Position numbers and translations under genes: made by a program. From Anaerolineaceae bacterium (GTDB taxonomy: Bacteria > Chloroflexota > Anaerolineae > Anaerolineales > Anaerolineaceae): a stretch of DNA of 16,354 nucleotides. The DNA lies in assembly GCA_003542325.1 (NCBI GenBank), contig DPKV01000135.1, positions 5,322 to 21,675 of the forward strand, given 5' to 3'. Positions 6,936 through 13,885 of the stretch are shown here, one piece after another (position 1 is the first letter of the stretch; every line of letters starts with the position of its first letter). The notes under the pieces were generated by a model. That model searched no databases. It had not been told where the DNA came from and saw only the letters and a program-made list of their open reading frames with translations.

Positions 6936-7367
6936 GTGAAAGACATGGCTAAAAAACCATCTCTTTTTGAACGGTTGAAAGCGAAAGCGCGGGAAATAAA
7001 GACGGAAACATTTACTCTGGCACTGGCTTACCGTTCACCAGCTACCCCCTGGTATGCCAAAGTGTTCGCTGCGGTGGTGGTGGCTTATGCTTTCAGCCCC
7101 ATTGATCTGATTCCGGATTTCATCCCTGTTTTGGGCTATCTGGATGATGTGATCCTGGTGCCGTTGGGAATATCCCTGGCACTGAAAATGATCCCGGAAG
7201 AAGTCCTGGCTGACGCCCGTGTTCAGGCGGAGGAAGCTTTCCCGGATGGGAATCCAAAGAATTGGGTGGTTGGTGCGGTCATCATCCTGGTCTGGGTGGT
7301 CCTGGCAGGGCTGGCAATCTTTTGGGCGGTTCGCTGGATCCGGGAATTGATCCCAGGAGGTGGATAG
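6936..7367 (+). CDS. DUF1232 (YkvA-like) membrane protein
   Basis: A 143-residue protein. The DUF1232 core, SPATPWYAKVFAAVVVAYAF followed by SPIDLIPDFIPVLGYLDD, is plain near residues 35-75. The SPIDLIPDFIPVLGYLDD segment is the family hallmark. A second hydrophobic stretch follows (VILVPLGISLAL), then a C-terminal membrane helix after NPKNWVVG. The function of this family is not established. I chose GTG 6936 because AAGGAG (6921-6926) lies nine bases upstream. The overlapping ATG at 6934 is out of frame and stops at once, and the in-frame ATG 6945 would have a spacing of 18. It is co-transcribed with the LCP gene and converges with the broken GNAT gene 11 bases downstream. Confidence 0.85.
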   Translation: MKDMAKKPSLFERLKAKAREIKTETFTLALAYRSPATPWYAKVFAAVVVAYAFSPIDLIPDFIPVLGYLDDVILVPLGISLALKMIPEEVLADARVQAEEAFPDGNPKNWVVGAVIILVWVVLAGLAIFWAVRWIRELIPGGG

Positions 7368-7378
7368 GGCTGATAACC

Positions 7379-7797
7379 CTAAAGCGTTTTGACCAGGAAA
7401 TAGCGGGTATGACCTGCGGGGAAATCTTCCAATCGACTGAATTCCGCATAGCCTGATTTTTCATAGAAGGCAGGCGCCTGAAAGCTGAACGTGTCGAGGT
7501 AGGCGTGCTTTGCGTTGCGCTGCCTGGCTTCGGTTTCCGCTTTCTCCAGAAGTTGACGGCCGAATTCCTGCCCGCGCAGGTCTTCCCTGATTCAAATCAG
7601 GTTGACAACCAGCCAGTCCCAATAGGTCGCGCCGATCACCCCGCCGACGATCTCACCGTCAGGCGTTTGGAGGACGAAGCACAGGTTCTTTCCCTTGTCA
7701 TCGTCAGCCTGCCGTGTATTGAAATCCGAGAGGCCCCGCCGATGACATCCCGGACCGGCTCATCAAGGTATTTGATTTCTAAAGGCTCGTTTTTCAT
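7379..7797 (-). pseudogene. GNAT-family N-acetyltransferase, inactivated by a frameshift and a stop
   Basis: On the minus strand ATG 7797, preceded by GGAGG four bases upstream, opens MKNEPLEIKYLDEPVRDVIG. A one-base frame shift in the G/C run at about 7732-7740 is then needed to continue as GLSDFNTRQADDDKG and on to DGEIVGGVIGATYWDWLVVN. An in-frame TGA (7594-7592) follows, and then IREDLRGQEFGRQLLEKAE and a normal ending with TFSFQAPAFYEKSGY to TAG 7381-7379. The (Q/R)-x-x-G-x-(G/A)-like acetyl-CoA loop (RGQEFG) and the YEKSGY helix identify the GNAT fold. Relatives usually have Trp before V/I-RED, so the stop is a TGG-to-TGA change. Total length is one base short of a multiple of three. 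The rest of the reading frame is well preserved, so the inactivation is recent or an assembly error. Confidence 0.85.
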
Positions 7798-7934
7798 ATA
7801 CCCTCCGGATGGTGTCCAGGCTTTTTATTGCGTTTCAGCAGTTGATGATCATTAAAGTAGAAACGGGTTTTATCAAAGAATATTATCAGAGTAAAAAATA
7901 TAATAACTACCCACAAATTTCAATACGGGTCAGG

Positions 7935-7962
7935 TTGCATTCAAAGACGATAGGGATATAAT
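7935..7962 (+). promoter_or_regulatory. Promoter of the C39-like gene, predicting a leaderless mRNA
   Basis: TTGCAT (7935-7940), 16 bases, then a perfect TATAAT (7957-7962). The expected start of transcription, about seven bases on, coincides with the ATG at 7969. No ribosome binding site precedes that ATG. The rest of 7798-7956 shows no gene. Confidence 0.6.
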
Positions 7963-7968
7963 CCGTGT

Positions 7969-9318
7969 ATGGCTAAGAACAAATTGAATAAACTAGTGCA
8001 TAAGAAATCCAAAAAAAGCTGGGTCATAAAAGCCCTGTTGATCCTGGCTGTGCTGCTGGCACTCATGGTAGCGGTCTATTTCCTGCCGCCGGTGCATGAC
8101 CGGCTGGCCTGGCGGGTTTATAACCTGCGAATGCAGATCTTTTATTTCTTCAACCCGCCAGGGGAAGAATCCTTCACCCCCGCACAGCAGGCGGAGATGG
8201 ATGCAATCGTTCACCAAACACAAACTGCCCTGGCATTGGAATCTACGGCCACACCGGAACCCTCCCAAACGCCGACCAACTACGTCAGCCCGACACCCAC
8301 GGCCACGATGACGCCGACTCCGACGGCAACGCCGCTGCCTGAGTCTAAGACACTGAATGGCGTCGTATGGGAAGCACAGGGTTTTAACAACTGCGGACCG
8401 GCTAACCTGGCGATGGCATTGTCCTACTGGGGCTGGCAGGGCGACCAGTATACTACAGGCGATTGGCTGCGGCCCAACGACCGGGACCGGAACGTTATGC
8501 CGTATGAGATGGTGGATTATGTCCGGCAGGAAACCAGCTTTAATGTGGTCCTCCGCCATGGCGGTGATCTGGAAATGCTGAAAAAGTTCATCGCAGCGGG
8601 TTTCCCGGTGCTGATCGAAAAAGGCTTTGAGGATGAGGTGCCGCAGGGTGGATGGATGGGGCATTATGGTGTGGTTACAGCTTATGATGATGCCACCGAA
8701 ATATTCCTGATCCAGGATTCATACGTCAAGGCGGACTATGCCTATTCTTACGCCAGAGTGGAAAAGTTCTGGCAGGCGTTCAACTATGTCTTTTTGGTGA
8801 TTTATCCTCCTGAAAGGGAGAGTCAGGTACTTTCCATTCTGGGGCCGTATGCAGATGAGACCTACAGCCTTCAACAGGCTGCCCAGAAAGCCCTGGAAGA
8901 GACCACGACAATGACCGGAAAGCAGCAATTCTTCGCCTGGTATAACTACGGGACGAGTCTGGTCAATTTGACCGATTATTTTGGGGCAGCGCAGGCGTAT
9001 GATAACGCCTATGCTTTTCTTGACGATGAATACGACGGGTATAACCCGATGTGGCGCATCACCTGGTATCAGACCGGGCCGTATTACGCATATTATTGGA
9101 CGGGACGTTATGAGGACCTCATTCGGCTGGCAGACCTGACCATCAGTTATTCATCGGTTGAACCTGCCATTGAGGAAACCTGGGTCTGGCGGGCACGGGC
9201 AAAAGTCGCCCTGGGTGATCTGGAGGGGGCGATAGAGGATTACCGTGCGGCCCTGAAGTGGCACCCGGGTTGGGCGATTGCCGAGTCTGAGCTCTCCGGC
9301 TTGGGTGTTACACCGTAA
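7969..9318 (+). CDS. Membrane-anchored C39-like cysteine peptidase with TPR-like tail
   Basis: A 449-residue protein. A Lys-rich N-terminus and one transmembrane helix (about 18-40) place the rest outside the membrane. A Thr/Pro-rich linker (about 93-125) leads to a Peptidase_C39_2-type domain (about 130-280). The candidate catalytic set is Gln137 (oxyanion), Cys142 in NNCGPANLAMAL, His232 in WMGHYGVVTAY and Asp250 in FLIQDSY. The C-terminal 130 residues contain repeated paired helices, for example AWYNYGTSLVNLTDYFGAAQ and WRARAKVALGDLEGAIEDYR, the latter a clear TPR. Substrate and role are unknown; family members cleave peptides or act as binding domains. It sits alone between its own promoter and a strong terminator. 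Confidence 0.85.
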   Translation: MAKNKLNKLVHKKSKKSWVIKALLILAVLLALMVAVYFLPPVHDRLAWRVYNLRMQIFYFFNPPGEESFTPAQQAEMDAIVHQTQTALALESTATPEPSQTPTNYVSPTPTATMTPTPTATPLPESKTLNGVVWEAQGFNNCGPANLAMALSYWGWQGDQYTTGDWLRPNDRDRNVMPYEMVDYVRQETSFNVVLRHGGDLEMLKKFIAAGFPVLIEKGFEDEVPQGGWMGHYGVVTAYDDATEIFLIQDSYVKADYAYSYARVEKFWQAFNYVFLVIYPPERESQVLSILGPYADETYSLQQAAQKALEETTTMTGKQQFFAWYNYGTSLVNLTDYFGAAQAYDNAYAFLDDEYDGYNPMWRITWYQTGPYYAYYWTGRYEDLIRLADLTISYSSVEPAIEETWVWRARAKVALGDLEGAIEDYRAALKWHPGWAIAESELSGLGVTP

Positions 9319-9340
9319 TTTGATCTATTAAAGCATTGAG

Positions 9341-9377
9341 ACTCCGGGCATTTTCAAAATCCCGGAGTTTATTTTTT
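9341..9377 (+). terminator. Strong intrinsic terminator after the C39-like gene
   Basis: ACTCCGGG (9341-9348) and CCCGGAGT (9361-9368) form a perfect GC-rich stem. The loop can itself pair (ATTTT/AAAAT). The stem runs straight into a T-rich tract, TTTATTTTTT. It separates the C39-like gene from the sodN operon. Confidence 0.9.
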
Positions 9378-9388
9378 AACATCCAAAC

Positions 9389-9416
9389 TTGATTTAATTA
9401 ATGAATGAAATATAAT
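9389..9416 (+). promoter_or_regulatory. Promoter of the sodN-sodX operon
   Basis: TTGATT (9389-9394), a 16-base spacer and a perfect TATAAT (9411-9416) predict a start near 9423 and a 46-base AT-rich leader ending in the AAAGGAG ribosome binding site (9455-9461). I see no clear inverted repeat that would be a metal-regulator operator. Confidence 0.6.
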
Positions 9417-9468
9417 GAGATAAATGGATAAAATATACCAAAATTGTTATAAATAAAGGAGAAACACC

Positions 9469-9972
9469 ATGTTATATCGTCTGATTCAAAAGCTTGACCA
9501 ATCCGTTCAAATTGAATCCGTGGATGCGCATTGTGATATCCCCTGCGGTATTTATGATCCGCACCAGGCTCAGATCGGCGCATTAACCGTGATTCGCATG
9601 GTTGATCTGATTGAAAGTATGGTGAAGGAGCATGGAAAAGGAGATACGGCGGAGTTTATCAACAGCATGGCGCGCTATATTGCCGTGAAGGAAGAGCACG
9701 CCGAATTGACCAAACATGAGATTCGGGTCATCTGGGGTGATTTCATCAAGGAAGCTAATCTGGAAGAATATCCGCAGCTTAATGGATTGGTTCACAAGAT
9801 CATGACCCTGGGGTCCAAAGCCCGCCAGACGGTGGATCGTGAGACGGCAGTCGCTCTGCTGGAGGCGGTCAACGAATTCGCAGAGATCTTCTGGCAGATC
9901 AAGGGTAAGGAGACCAAAAGGGTCAAAGCGCCTTATGCTCCGGCGGAAGAAGTGGTTTATCCGGTATTGTAA
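9469..9972 (+). CDS. sodN: Nickel-type superoxide dismutase precursor
   Basis: Converts superoxide to oxygen and hydrogen peroxide at a nickel centre. The nickel hook HCDIPCGIYDP starts at residue 21, so cleavage after Ala20 would expose His1 with Cys2, Cys6, Asp3 and Tyr9 in the positions known for the family. The 20-residue propeptide is amphipathic and not a secretion signal, so the enzyme is expected in the cytoplasm. Later conserved segments are KEEHAELTKHEIRVIWGDF and EIFWQIKGKETK. The mature chain would be 147 residues, longer than the roughly 117 of the Streptomyces enzyme. The extra length includes a C-terminal tail ending EEVVYPVL. The ATG at 9469 has AAAGGAG seven bases upstream. 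The next gene starts directly after the stop and encodes the matching protease. Confidence 0.95.
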   Translation: MLYRLIQKLDQSVQIESVDAHCDIPCGIYDPHQAQIGALTVIRMVDLIESMVKEHGKGDTAEFINSMARYIAVKEEHAELTKHEIRVIWGDFIKEANLEEYPQLNGLVHKIMTLGSKARQTVDRETAVALLEAVNEFAEIFWQIKGKETKRVKAPYAPAEEVVYPVL

Positions 9973-10299
9973 ATGATGTTGCGTCTGCTTAAAGTCCGCG
10001 GCCACAGTCTCTTCCCTGATTTCAGGGATGGGGATTATATTCTTGCCGCGGGAACACCGTTCCCTTCTGGTAAAATCAGGGCTGGTGATGTGATCGTTTT
10101 TCGCCAGCCTGGATATGGCCTGTTGGTCAAGCGTGTCCATCAGGTATTGGAAGATGGCCTATCCTTTATTGTGTGCGGCACGCAGGTGGAAAGCACCGAC
10201 AGCCGCAACTTCGGTCCTGTTCACAGCGACCAGGTCGATGGAAAGGTCATCTGGCATATCCGGCAAAACCAATACCGGAAGGAAACAATGCGGACTTGA
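9973..10299 (+). CDS. sodX: Nickel superoxide dismutase maturation protease (S26-like)
   Basis: A 108-residue S24/S26-type serine protease that should remove the propeptide of the Ni-SOD next to it. The motif VRGHSLFPDFRDGDY holds the candidate nucleophile Ser12; VIVFRQPGYGLLVKRVHQV holds the general base Lys53. The S26-type box STDSRNFGPV follows at 74-83. There is no transmembrane segment, unlike ordinary signal peptidases, which fits a cytoplasmic processing enzyme. The ATG at 9973 abuts the sodN stop, so translation is coupled; the second ATG at 9976 is equally possible. Adjacency to sodN is the usual arrangement and makes the assignment secure. Confidence 0.93.
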   Translation: MMLRLLKVRGHSLFPDFRDGDYILAAGTPFPSGKIRAGDVIVFRQPGYGLLVKRVHQVLEDGLSFIVCGTQVESTDSRNFGPVHSDQVDGKVIWHIRQNQYRKETMRT

Positions 10300-11180
10300 A
10301 TGCAGATATTCTCTTACTGATAACGGCTGCCATTTGGGGGTTTGCCTTCGTCGCCCAACGACTCGGGAATGCCCAGATGGGGCCGTTCACATTTAATGCC
10401 ATCCGGTTTACCCTGGGGGCGGCAGCCCTTTTTCCACTCCTGCTTTGGCAGCGCAGGCATGAGATCACCCGGCCCGAGTTGCCTTTCCGAAAAGCAATCT
10501 TGCCTGCGGTGCTCATCGGGCTGGCCCTGTTTGCCGGCGCGACATTGCAGCAGGTCGGTTTACTGGGGACAACGGCCGGAAAAGCCGGGTTCATCACCGG
10601 GCTTTATGTGATCCTTGTCCCGCTGGTTGCCCTCACCTGGGGAAGAAAGACGCATTGGGGGCATTGGGTTGGCGCAATCCTGGCGGTCGTGGGACTCTAT
10701 TTACTTTCAGTTGGGAAAGGTTTTTCGATTTCACCTTATGATCTGATTGTGCTGGCAGGGGCTTTTGTTTGGGCGGGACATGTTCATCTCATTGATCGCT
10801 ACGCCGGGCGGATCGGCCCGATCCGCGTGTCCATCATGCAATTCGCAGTCTGCGGTGTTCTCAGCGCGCTGGTTGCCGTTTTCACAGAGGAGATCAATCT
10901 GGCAGGGATCAGCGGGGGAATTTGGCCGATACTTTATGGCGGTTTGCTTTCGGTGGGGTTGGCATATACCCTGCAAGTGGTTGCTCAACGGACGGCAGAC
11001 CCCTCTCATGCCGCGATCATCCTCAGTCTGGAGGGCGCGTTTGCAGCCCTGGGCGGCTGGCTGGTCTTGCAAGAGCAATTACCGCTCAGAGGCTTGCTGG
11101 GCTGCGTCTTGATGTTGGCGGGAACGCTGGTATCTCAGTTTATTGGGGCAGGTAACAGGACTGCACCGGATACAGCTTGA
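10296..11180 (+). CDS. EamA/DMT-superfamily transporter
   Basis: A 294-residue protein with about ten transmembrane helices and two EamA repeats. The first opens ILLLITAAIWGFAFVAQRLG and contains TFNAIRFTLGAAALFPLLL. The second opens YDLIVLAGAFVWAGHVHLID and ends with SLEGAFAALGGWLVLQEQLP. The family exports small metabolites such as amino acids, purines or sugars; the substrate cannot be read here. The start is TTG 10296, whose last two bases are the first two of the sodX TGA stop (TTGA overlap), with AAGGAAA ten bases upstream. No ATG is in frame near this point, and an upstream extension would be coded inside sodX. Translational coupling puts it in the sodN operon; any functional link to superoxide defence is inference. 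Confidence 0.85.
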   Translation: MNADILLLITAAIWGFAFVAQRLGNAQMGPFTFNAIRFTLGAAALFPLLLWQRRHEITRPELPFRKAILPAVLIGLALFAGATLQQVGLLGTTAGKAGFITGLYVILVPLVALTWGRKTHWGHWVGAILAVVGLYLLSVGKGFSISPYDLIVLAGAFVWAGHVHLIDRYAGRIGPIRVSIMQFAVCGVLSALVAVFTEEINLAGISGGIWPILYGGLLSVGLAYTLQVVAQRTADPSHAAIILSLEGAFAALGGWLVLQEQLPLRGLLGCVLMLAGTLVSQFIGAGNRTAPDTA

Positions 11181-11216
11181 TGAAGCCGCGGTCTTATTTA
11201 TTTCGTGATTTTTGAA

Positions 11217-11222
11217 TATAAT
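11217..11222 (+). promoter_or_regulatory. Candidate -10 box upstream of rsmG
   Basis: A perfect TATAAT lies 55 bases before the rsmG ATG. The -35 position (TTATTT, 11194-11199) is poor. The AT-rich gap 11181-11277 between the transporter and rsmG otherwise holds no visible terminator. Confidence 0.4.
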
Positions 11223-11277
11223 GAGGATACTTAATGCATGATAATGAGAATAAAAATCAAGAAAGTCATTCTCTTAA

Positions 11278-11994
11278 ATGAAAGAGCTTGCAGCAACCGC
11301 CAAAAGTATATTAGGGTACACCCTTTCCCAGGATCAGATTGCAAAACTACAGATACTCGAAGCTGAGTTGATGGATTGGAATGAGCGAATCAACCTGACC
11401 GCGATTCGCGATTCGGAAGGAATCCGCACCAAACATTTCCTTGATTCATTGACTCTTTTCCTGGCCTGGGACCGGCAAAGCCCGCCGGCCAGTATTATTG
11501 ATGTGGGTACGGGTGCGGGTTTTCCCGGTCTGGTTCTGAAGCTGGTCTGGCCGGCTTCCAGGGTGACGTTGGTCGAATCAGTTCACAGGAAAGCGGATTT
11601 CTGCAGGCATGTTACAGAACGGTTGAACCTGACAGGGATGCAAATTCTGGATAAACGGGCGGAAGCGGTGGGACAGGACCCTGACCATCGGCAGACCTAT
11701 GACCTGGCCGTGGCCCGGGCTGTGGCGCGCATGCCGATCCTGATGGAATATCTGCTGCCCCTGGTCCATCGCAATGGGCAGGTGATGGCGATGAAGGGGG
11801 AAACCGCGCCCGCAGAAACGCAGGCAGCCGAAAAGGCCATCCACCTGATGGGCGGCAAGCTGAACCGGTTGATCCATGTCGAACTACCCGGCGTGGTGGA
11901 GGAACGGTTTATTGTCGTCGTTAACAAAGTCGCCCGGACGCCGGAAGAATATCCAAGACGGATCGGTGTACCGGCAAAAAATCCCATTTTGTAA
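11278..11994 (+). CDS. rsmG: 16S rRNA (guanine527-N7)-methyltransferase RsmG (GidB)
   Basis: A 238-residue S-adenosylmethionine-dependent enzyme that methylates G527 of 16S rRNA in the 530 loop. Diagnostic features are WNERINLTAIRD (34-45), KHFLDSL (52-58), the SAM-binding motif IDVGTGAGFPGL (74-85), ESVHRKADF (100-108) and the conserved ARAVA (146-150) that precedes the active-site region. The length is usual for the family. It is not next to mnmG or parAB as in many genomes. The ATG has only a weak purine-rich stretch upstream. The HEAT-repeat gene follows 39 bases after the stop. Confidence 0.95.
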   Translation: MKELAATAKSILGYTLSQDQIAKLQILEAELMDWNERINLTAIRDSEGIRTKHFLDSLTLFLAWDRQSPPASIIDVGTGAGFPGLVLKLVWPASRVTLVESVHRKADFCRHVTERLNLTGMQILDKRAEAVGQDPDHRQTYDLAVARAVARMPILMEYLLPLVHRNGQVMAMKGETAPAETQAAEKAIHLMGGKLNRLIHVELPGVVEERFIVVVNKVARTPEEYPRRIGVPAKNPIL

Positions 11995-12033
11995 CATCAG
12001 CAGATAGTTGGATTGTAGTAAACTTAGAGAACA

Positions 12034-13428
12034 ATGATGGACCAATTAAAAAGAAATAATAATAAACAAGATGAAATCGATCGCTGTCTGCGGCTCGTCC
12101 AGTCTCGAAACCCCCGTGACCGGTCTTATGCAGCCAAAAGATTGGGGGAATTAAAAGCAAAGCCCGACGTTCTGATGTCCATGATGGAGGATCCGAATGG
12201 ATTCGTCCGTTCTGCCTCAGCGGAGGCTTTGGGACGTTCTGTCACATTGCCTGCACCTGAGGTCGTCTCTCATTTACTGGCTGCGATTGATGATCCCAAT
12301 AACTATGTTTGCGCAGCAGCCGTCAATTCTTTGGGTTTGCTGGAAGCTGAACAAGCTGTGGAACAGGTGGATGCCTGTTTGAGCGATTCGCATCCCATCG
12401 TGGTTCAGGCTGCTATTCTGGCTATGGCCCGGATAGATCCAGACCGCATTGCGGATCATATTGAAGAACTGATCCGTTCCGATGAATATTTAATCCATCT
12501 GGCTGCAACCCGGGCCTGCGGGTGGTTGATGCTTGATTCCTGCGGTCCGTTCATTCTTGAGATGCTGCAACAGTTTATGGCTTCGGACGATAAACAGGAC
12601 CTCAAACTCCCCAAACTCTATATCGAAGTATTGTCTCGGTTAAATATAAAAGAAGCCATCCCCACACTGGTTGAGATTGCCGAAAAAGAAGTGGGATTGC
12701 GCGGAGTGGCCGTAGAAGCCCTGGTGGAGATGAGCGCTGAAGAAGCTGCGGCAATCCTTTCCCCGCTTCTCAGTGACCCCAGTAACCGTCTGCGGCGAAA
12801 CCTGATCGAGATGATGATCAAAGCGGACTACAAAACGGCTTTACCCCTGGTCAGACCCCTGCTGCGTGATAATGCCATCACCGTACGCGAAACGGCACTG
12901 GCGGCAGTATCGAAATGGAGGGATTTGGTCTCTGTCGAGGATGTCCGAAATATTGCCTTTTCGGACCCGAATCCCTTTGTCCGTCCACAGGCAGTTCTTA
13001 CTCTGACCAGGCTGCTGGGACAGGATGCGATCCAGGATTTGGAAGACCTGGCTGATGACCTAAACGTCCATGTTCGCAGGGCGGTTGTGCAATGTCTGGC
13101 TGAGATGGAGTATCTGACCCCTGGGGCCAGGCAGGCGCTCTTACGACTGGCCGCAGATGAAGATACGGTTGAATTTACCCGGGATGCCCTGGCGGCCCAT
13201 GATTTGAGTGCCATCTCTCCCATGCCCGAAGCCCGGCGAGCGGCCAGTGTACCGGTTCCGAACCTCCTCGGCAATGACCGAAGCACTTTGTTGGGTTTAC
13301 TGGAAACCTGGCAGGAAAATCTGCCTGACTTGCAAAAGGATTTCGACCTGCAAGAACTCTCGGAGGTTGACCGGGCTTTATCTTTGTTGATTGTTTATCT
13401 GCGGGAGATGGGTGTTCCCCAAAATTAA
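12034..13428 (+). CDS. HEAT-repeat (PBS lyase-type) protein
   Basis: A 464-residue soluble protein built from about ten tandem two-helix repeats from residue 15 to roughly 390. Examples are DRSYAAKRLGEL (29-40), DPNGFVRSASAEALGRS (53-69), DPNNYVCAAAVNSLGLL (87-103) and, later, DDLNVHVRRAVVQCLAEMEY. The D-P-x-x-x-V-R-x-x-A-x-x-A-L-G pattern is that of bacterial HEAT/PBS-lyase repeats, which form protein-binding solenoids. The last 70 residues are non-repetitive and acidic. I see no catalytic motif; a scaffold role is inferred. Start is ATG 12034 or the adjacent ATG 12037, with a weak AGAGA upstream. It may be read through from rsmG. Confidence 0.8.
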   Translation: MMDQLKRNNNKQDEIDRCLRLVQSRNPRDRSYAAKRLGELKAKPDVLMSMMEDPNGFVRSASAEALGRSVTLPAPEVVSHLLAAIDDPNNYVCAAAVNSLGLLEAEQAVEQVDACLSDSHPIVVQAAILAMARIDPDRIADHIEELIRSDEYLIHLAATRACGWLMLDSCGPFILEMLQQFMASDDKQDLKLPKLYIEVLSRLNIKEAIPTLVEIAEKEVGLRGVAVEALVEMSAEEAAAILSPLLSDPSNRLRRNLIEMMIKADYKTALPLVRPLLRDNAITVRETALAAVSKWRDLVSVEDVRNIAFSDPNPFVRPQAVLTLTRLLGQDAIQDLEDLADDLNVHVRRAVVQCLAEMEYLTPGARQALLRLAADEDTVEFTRDALAAHDLSAISPMPEARRAASVPVPNLLGNDRSTLLGLLETWQENLPDLQKDFDLQELSEVDRALSLLIVYLREMGVPQN

Positions 13429-13454
13429 TAAATAAATGCTGTGAGAAATTTTAT

Positions 13455-13483
13455 CCGTTGAACACAAGTTCAGCGGGTTTGTG
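13455..13483 (+). terminator. Possible terminator after the HEAT-repeat gene
   Basis: CCGTTGAAC (13455-13463) and GTTCAGCGG (13468-13476) form a nine-pair stem with one G-T pair and a tight ACAA loop. GTTTGTGTTT follows, a T-rich but interrupted tail. Confidence 0.6.
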
Positions 13484-13558
13484 TTTAAAAAAGCTTTGGT
13501 GTACGAAGCGGAAAATATTGTCCGGCTCAGAGGAGGGTAAAATTCAAAAGTCCCGATA

Positions 13559-13774
13559 TTAAAACCCATATTTTTTGAGTAACACTTTCAGGTCTTCGGG
13601 ATTGTCCACCCAGCTTTCTGTAAACCCACAATTCGCGCAGCAATAGTGTGTGACATTGATGGACTTGAACGATGAGGGTGGTTTTGCACCGCTGAACATT
13701 GCCGGGGGTTCGATGCTCCCCGGCAGGCGGATAATTTCCTGTGAATGGCATTTAGGACATTGCAGGTTTTTCAT
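13559..13774 (-). CDS. Small zinc-ribbon protein
   Basis: A 71-residue protein with two Cys pairs, CPKC (Cys6, Cys9) and CCANC (Cys45/46, Cys49), the layout of a rubredoxin-like or zinc-ribbon knuckle fold. The part between them is Pro/Ser-rich and the C-terminus is a short charged helix. Partner and function are unknown. I chose ATG 13774 because AAAGGA (minus strand, 13790-13785) lies ten bases upstream; for the ATG at 13783 the spacing would be one base. It lies about 100 bases downstream of the beta-propeller gene on the same strand and may share its transcript. Confidence 0.7.
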   Translation of the reverse strand: MKNLQCPKCHSQEIIRLPGSIEPPAMFSGAKPPSSFKSINVTHYCCANCGFTESWVDNPEDLKVLLKKYGF

Positions 13775-13885
13775 GAGGCTCATGTCCTTTCTATCGGGAG
13801 TGGGGTTGATAATACATTACGGCTAATCCCCATTATCTTACGCAATGAAAGCTCTCAAAAACTCACAGACTGATGGAATAATTCC

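Noticed and set aside
7592..7594. TGA in the GNAT gene as a recoded tryptophan
   Set aside because: The same gene also carries a frameshift, and TGA is a normal stop for other genes here (for example 309-311 and 11178-11180), so genetic-code reassignment is not supported.
7586..7601. Near-perfect palindrome CCTGATT-CA-AATCAGG
   Set aside because: It lies inside the coding part of the acetyltransferase remnant, is short, and is partly created by the stop mutation; most likely chance.
7505..7855. Plus-strand open frame of 116 codons
   Set aside because: It lies antisense to the broken GNAT gene, whose minus-strand reading gives clear family motifs. The plus-strand product shows no recognisable pattern and has no ribosome binding site.
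13527..13751. Second minus-strand frame overlapping the zinc-ribbon gene
   Set aside because: The other frame has a paired-Cys zinc-ribbon pattern and a properly spaced ribosome binding site; this one is a shadow.
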